Shown here: piece by piece, positions 5,300 through 7,021 of the stretch | Position numbering within the stretch: the first letter of the stretch is position 1 | How the letters are laid out: every line of letters begins with the position of its first letter | DNA from: Myxococcales bacterium | GTDB lineage: Bacteria > Myxococcota > Myxococcia > Myxococcales > Anaeromyxobacteraceae | Direction of reading: 5' to 3' | Length of the DNA: 7,021 nt | Assembly (NCBI GenBank): GCA_021784995.1 | Contig: JAJYHA010000116.1 | Coordinates: 1 to 7,021 of the forward strand | Notes under the pieces: generated by a model | Told to the model about the DNA's origin: nothing | The model's input: the letters and a program-made list of their open reading frames with translations, nothing else | The model's database searches: none | Translations under genes and position numbers: made by a program

Positions 5300-6214
5300 T
5301 CACGCGCGTGGTCCCGGGGCTGCCTCCGCGCCGGGCGTCTCGCGACCCGCGAGCGACGGGTGAGCGCCCGCGCCGAGCGCGTGGAGCCTGGCTGCGGCGA
5401 GCCGCACGTACTCCGCGCTGCGCTCGACGCCGACGAAGCGGCAGCCGGCGCGGAGCGCCGCGACCCCGGTGGTCCCGGAGCCGCAGAACGGGTCGAGCAC
5501 GAGGTCGCCGGGCCCGGCGCTGGCCGCCACCACGCGCTCCATCAGCGCGAGCGGCTTCTGCGTCGGGTGGCGCCCGTGCACCTTCTCGCGCGGGCCAGGG
5601 GTCGGGAGCGCCCACACGACCTGCTCGCCCCCGGGCGCCGGCCGCTCGGTGATGCTCCACAGGTCGCGCATCTGCTTGCCGCCGTTGGCCGCCTTCATCT
5701 CGCGGTAGTTGAAGCGGTGGGGGAGCGGGCGCAGGCGCGTGGGGCTGGCCCAGAGCAGGATCTCGGTCGAGTGGGTGAAGAAGCGGCAGGCCAGGTTGGG
5801 CGCGGCGTTGGGCTTGTACCAGGTCACGGTGTTGAGCAGGTGGAACCCCAGCTCCTGCATCGCGTAGCCGACCGAGAAGATGACGTGCTGCGTCCCGGAG
5901 ACCCACAGCGTGCCCGACGGCTTCAGCACGCGGCGGCAGGCGGTCAGCCAGCGGGTCTGGAAGGCGTGGTCCTCCGCCACGCCGCCCGAGCGGTCCCACG
6001 CTCCCTTGTCCACCCGGACCCGGCGGCCGCTCTGACAGGTGGTCCCGCCGTTCGAGAGGTGGTACGGAGGGTCGGCGAAGACGAGATCGACGGAACGGGG
6101 AGGCAGCCGCTCGAGCGATTCGACGCAGTCGGCCTCCACCAGCGCCCACCCCGGCCCGCGCTCGGCCGTGCCGGGCAGCGCGTCCCATCCGTGAAGATCG
6201 AGTCGTCGTGCCAT
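5300..6214 (-). CDS. beta-class DNA methyltransferase (probable N6-adenine), no restriction partner in the window
   Basis: The 304-residue product transfers a methyl group from S-adenosylmethionine to DNA. The catalytic motif IV, A-D-P-P-Y, is at 47-51. The AdoMet-binding motif I, D-P-F-C-G-S-G-T-T-G, is at 241-250, after H-P-T-Q-K-P (216-221). Motif IV before motif I is the beta-class order. DPPY favours N6-adenine, whereas SPPY would favour N4-cytosine. The block from G-T-L-W-V-S-G-T (101-108) through W-Y-K-P-N-A-A-P-N-L (132-141) and F-T-H-S-T-E (146-151) is typical of type II-like N6-adenine enzymes. The target sequence cannot be read. I chose the ATG at 6214. An in-frame ATG at 6268 would add 18 residues with atypical codons and leave only 3 bp before the divergent gene. 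Neither start has a strong Shine-Dalgarno. No endonuclease lies beside it in the window. It lies 69 bp upstream of carD on the same strand, so co-transcription is likely. Confidence 0.9.
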   Translation of the reverse strand: MARRLDLHGWDALPGTAERGPGWALVEADCVESLERLPPRSVDLVFADPPYHLSNGGTTCQSGRRVRVDKGAWDRSGGVAEDHAFQTRWLTACRRVLKPSGTLWVSGTQHVIFSVGYAMQELGFHLLNTVTWYKPNAAPNLACRFFTHSTEILLWASPTRLRPLPHRFNYREMKAANGGKQMRDLWSITERPAPGGEQVVWALPTPGPREKVHGRHPTQKPLALMERVVAASAGPGDLVLDPFCGSGTTGVAALRAGCRFVGVERSAEYVRLAAARLHALGAGAHPSLAGRETPGAEAAPGPRA

Positions 6215-6221
6215 TTCGATC

Positions 6222-6250
6222 TTTGTGCGGCGAACCAGGATCCAGGTCAA
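6222..6250 (-). promoter_or_regulatory. possible promoter for the methyltransferase-carD-carG operon
   Basis: On the minus strand TTGACC (6245-6250; five of six -35 consensus bases) is followed after 17 bp by CACAAA (6222-6227; a weak three-of-six -10). The predicted start of transcription falls within a base or two of the ATG at 6214, which would make the message leaderless or nearly so. This fits the lack of a Shine-Dalgarno there. The -10 match is poor. Confidence 0.3.
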
Positions 6251-6271
6251 CTTTTCGGGCTCGGTCATCCC

Positions 6272-7021
6272 ATGATGGAATTGCTCGCAACCCTCGTCGT
6301 CATCGCGGTGGCGCTCGGCGTCGCCGTCTACCTCGTCCGGCCCTCCTTCGAGGAGGGGCGCGAGGCCGGCACGCGCGCCCTGGCCGCGGCCGCCGCCGTG
6401 GTCACCGTCGTCGCGACGGCGCTGCCGGCGCTGCGCACCGTGCACCCTGGCGATCCGGCCTTCTCCGGCGAGGTCCAGGCGCCGGGAGACACCGTCCCGA
6501 TCCCCGACGGCTTCGCCGGCCCGGTCCGGCTGCTCGTCTCCGGCAAGCTCGCCGGGCGCGGCGAGCCCCGGGTCGCCTTCACGATCTCGGGCACCCGCCA
6601 GCCGGTCGAGGGCAAGCTGGAGCGGACCTTCGGTTACGCCCGGGTGGGGAGGAGCGGGCGCGCCCGCGTCGCGCAGGACCACGACACCGACTTCTTCCCG
6701 GCCGCCATCGCGCCGGGTGGGGGCGCGCTGCGGCTCGAGCAGATCCAGGGCGGGCTGGTGAGCCCGCTCCGGATCGCGGTCTACCGCGAGCCGATCCCCG
6801 TCGCGGGCGGCCCCTGGGTCCTCGCCGCCCTCGCGCTCCTCCTCGCCGCCGTGGCCGACGCGCGGCTCGGCGGGCGCAACAACCTCTCGGTGGCGTGCGG
6901 GATGGCGGTCGCCTTCGGACTGCTCGTCACCTACAACGCCACGCCCGCGTCGGCGATCGGCCCGGCGGCGGGCGGCGTCGTCCTGGGCGCGATCGTGGGG
7001 GCGCTGGCGGGCTGGGCGGTG
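6272..7021 (+). CDS. multi-pass membrane protein of unknown function, 3' end beyond the right edge
   Basis: An open frame starts at ATG 6272 (a second ATG follows directly) and stays open for 250 codons to the window end, with the same GC-rich third positions as its neighbours. I do not recognise a family. The hydrophobic layout is: segment 1 about 3-22, a short charged loop (R-P-S-F-E-E-G-R-E), segment 2 about 35-54, a soluble region about 56-178, then segments at about 181-198, 205-220 and 229-250, the last running into the edge. The soluble region alternates short hydrophobic strands with Gly/Pro turns (for example V-R-L-L-V-S-G-K-L-A-G and L-R-I-A-V-Y-R-E-P), suggesting a beta-sandwich between membrane segments. 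By the positive-inside rule the charged loop after segment 1 would be cytoplasmic and the beta domain extracytoplasmic. No Shine-Dalgarno is evident. It is divergent from the methyltransferase gene and too short here to name. Confidence 0.8.
   Translation, partial: MMELLATLVVIAVALGVAVYLVRPSFEEGREAGTRALAAAAAVVTVVATALPALRTVHPGDPAFSGEVQAPGDTVPIPDGFAGPVRLLVSGKLAGRGEPRVAFTISGTRQPVEGKLERTFGYARVGRSGRARVAQDHDTDFFPAAIAPGGGALRLEQIQGGLVSPLRIAVYREPIPVAGGPWVLAALALLLAAVADARLGGRNNLSVACGMAVAFGLLVTYNATPASAIGPAAGGVVLGAIVGALAGWAV

Noticed and set aside
5300..6214. Part of a complete restriction-modification system
   Set aside because: No endonuclease or specificity gene is visible on either side within the window. 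The neighbours are carD and a membrane protein.
3507..6290. A single 927-residue protein spanning methyltransferase, CarD and CarG regions
   Set aside because: Only the last 181 residues (CarG) make sense. The rest is an Arg/Gly-rich shadow frame over the methyltransferase and carD, kept open by high GC. The real frames carry the DPPY and CarD motifs.

Overview
The window comes from a very GC-rich bacterial chromosome with strong G/C preference at third codon positions. The best clue to its origin is an adjacent carD-carG pair (minus strand, 5230 to 3507). The CarD C-terminus is histone H1-like (Lys/Ala/Pro-rich, no AT-hook RGRP motifs) and its partner is a degenerate archaemetzincin. That combination is known from Anaeromyxobacter (Myxococcota), so I infer Anaeromyxobacter or a close relative.

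Layout. Positions 1-250 (minus) hold the 5' part of tmRNA (ssrA), with its pseudoknot 1, a tag frame ending ANEPMALAA and a UAG stop. The 3' end lies off the left edge. A candidate ssrA promoter (276-303) and a perfect 16-bp hairpin terminator (376-414) separate it from a 486-residue secreted lipoprotein (426-1886, minus) built of about six DUF5666-like repeats. A 188-bp divergent gap follows. Then come two coupled plus-strand genes: a YbaK-type Cys-tRNA deacylase (2075-2557) and an alpha/beta hydrolase (2557-3510), which overlap as TGATG. The hydrolase ends tail-to-tail with carG, and their stop codons share the palindrome CTAG. On the minus strand, a beta-class DNA methyltransferase (5300-6214), carD (4049-5230) and carG (3507-4052) form a likely operon. 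At the right edge a multi-pass membrane protein of unknown function starts divergently at 6272 and runs off the window.

How the genes work together. The CarD-CarG pair is the regulatory centre of the window. From work on Myxococcus, CarD contacts RNA polymerase and CarG through its N-terminal module and DNA through its basic tail, while CarG is a zinc-bound non-protease co-factor. Here carD and carG overlap by 4 bp, and both start with GTG behind the same AAGGGG Shine-Dalgarno, which fits coupled production of a complex. The methyltransferase upstream has no restriction enzyme beside it in the window. The tmRNA and the YbaK-type deacylase both serve translation quality control, but nothing suggests they are functionally linked. 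I see no mobile element, CRISPR array or defence island.
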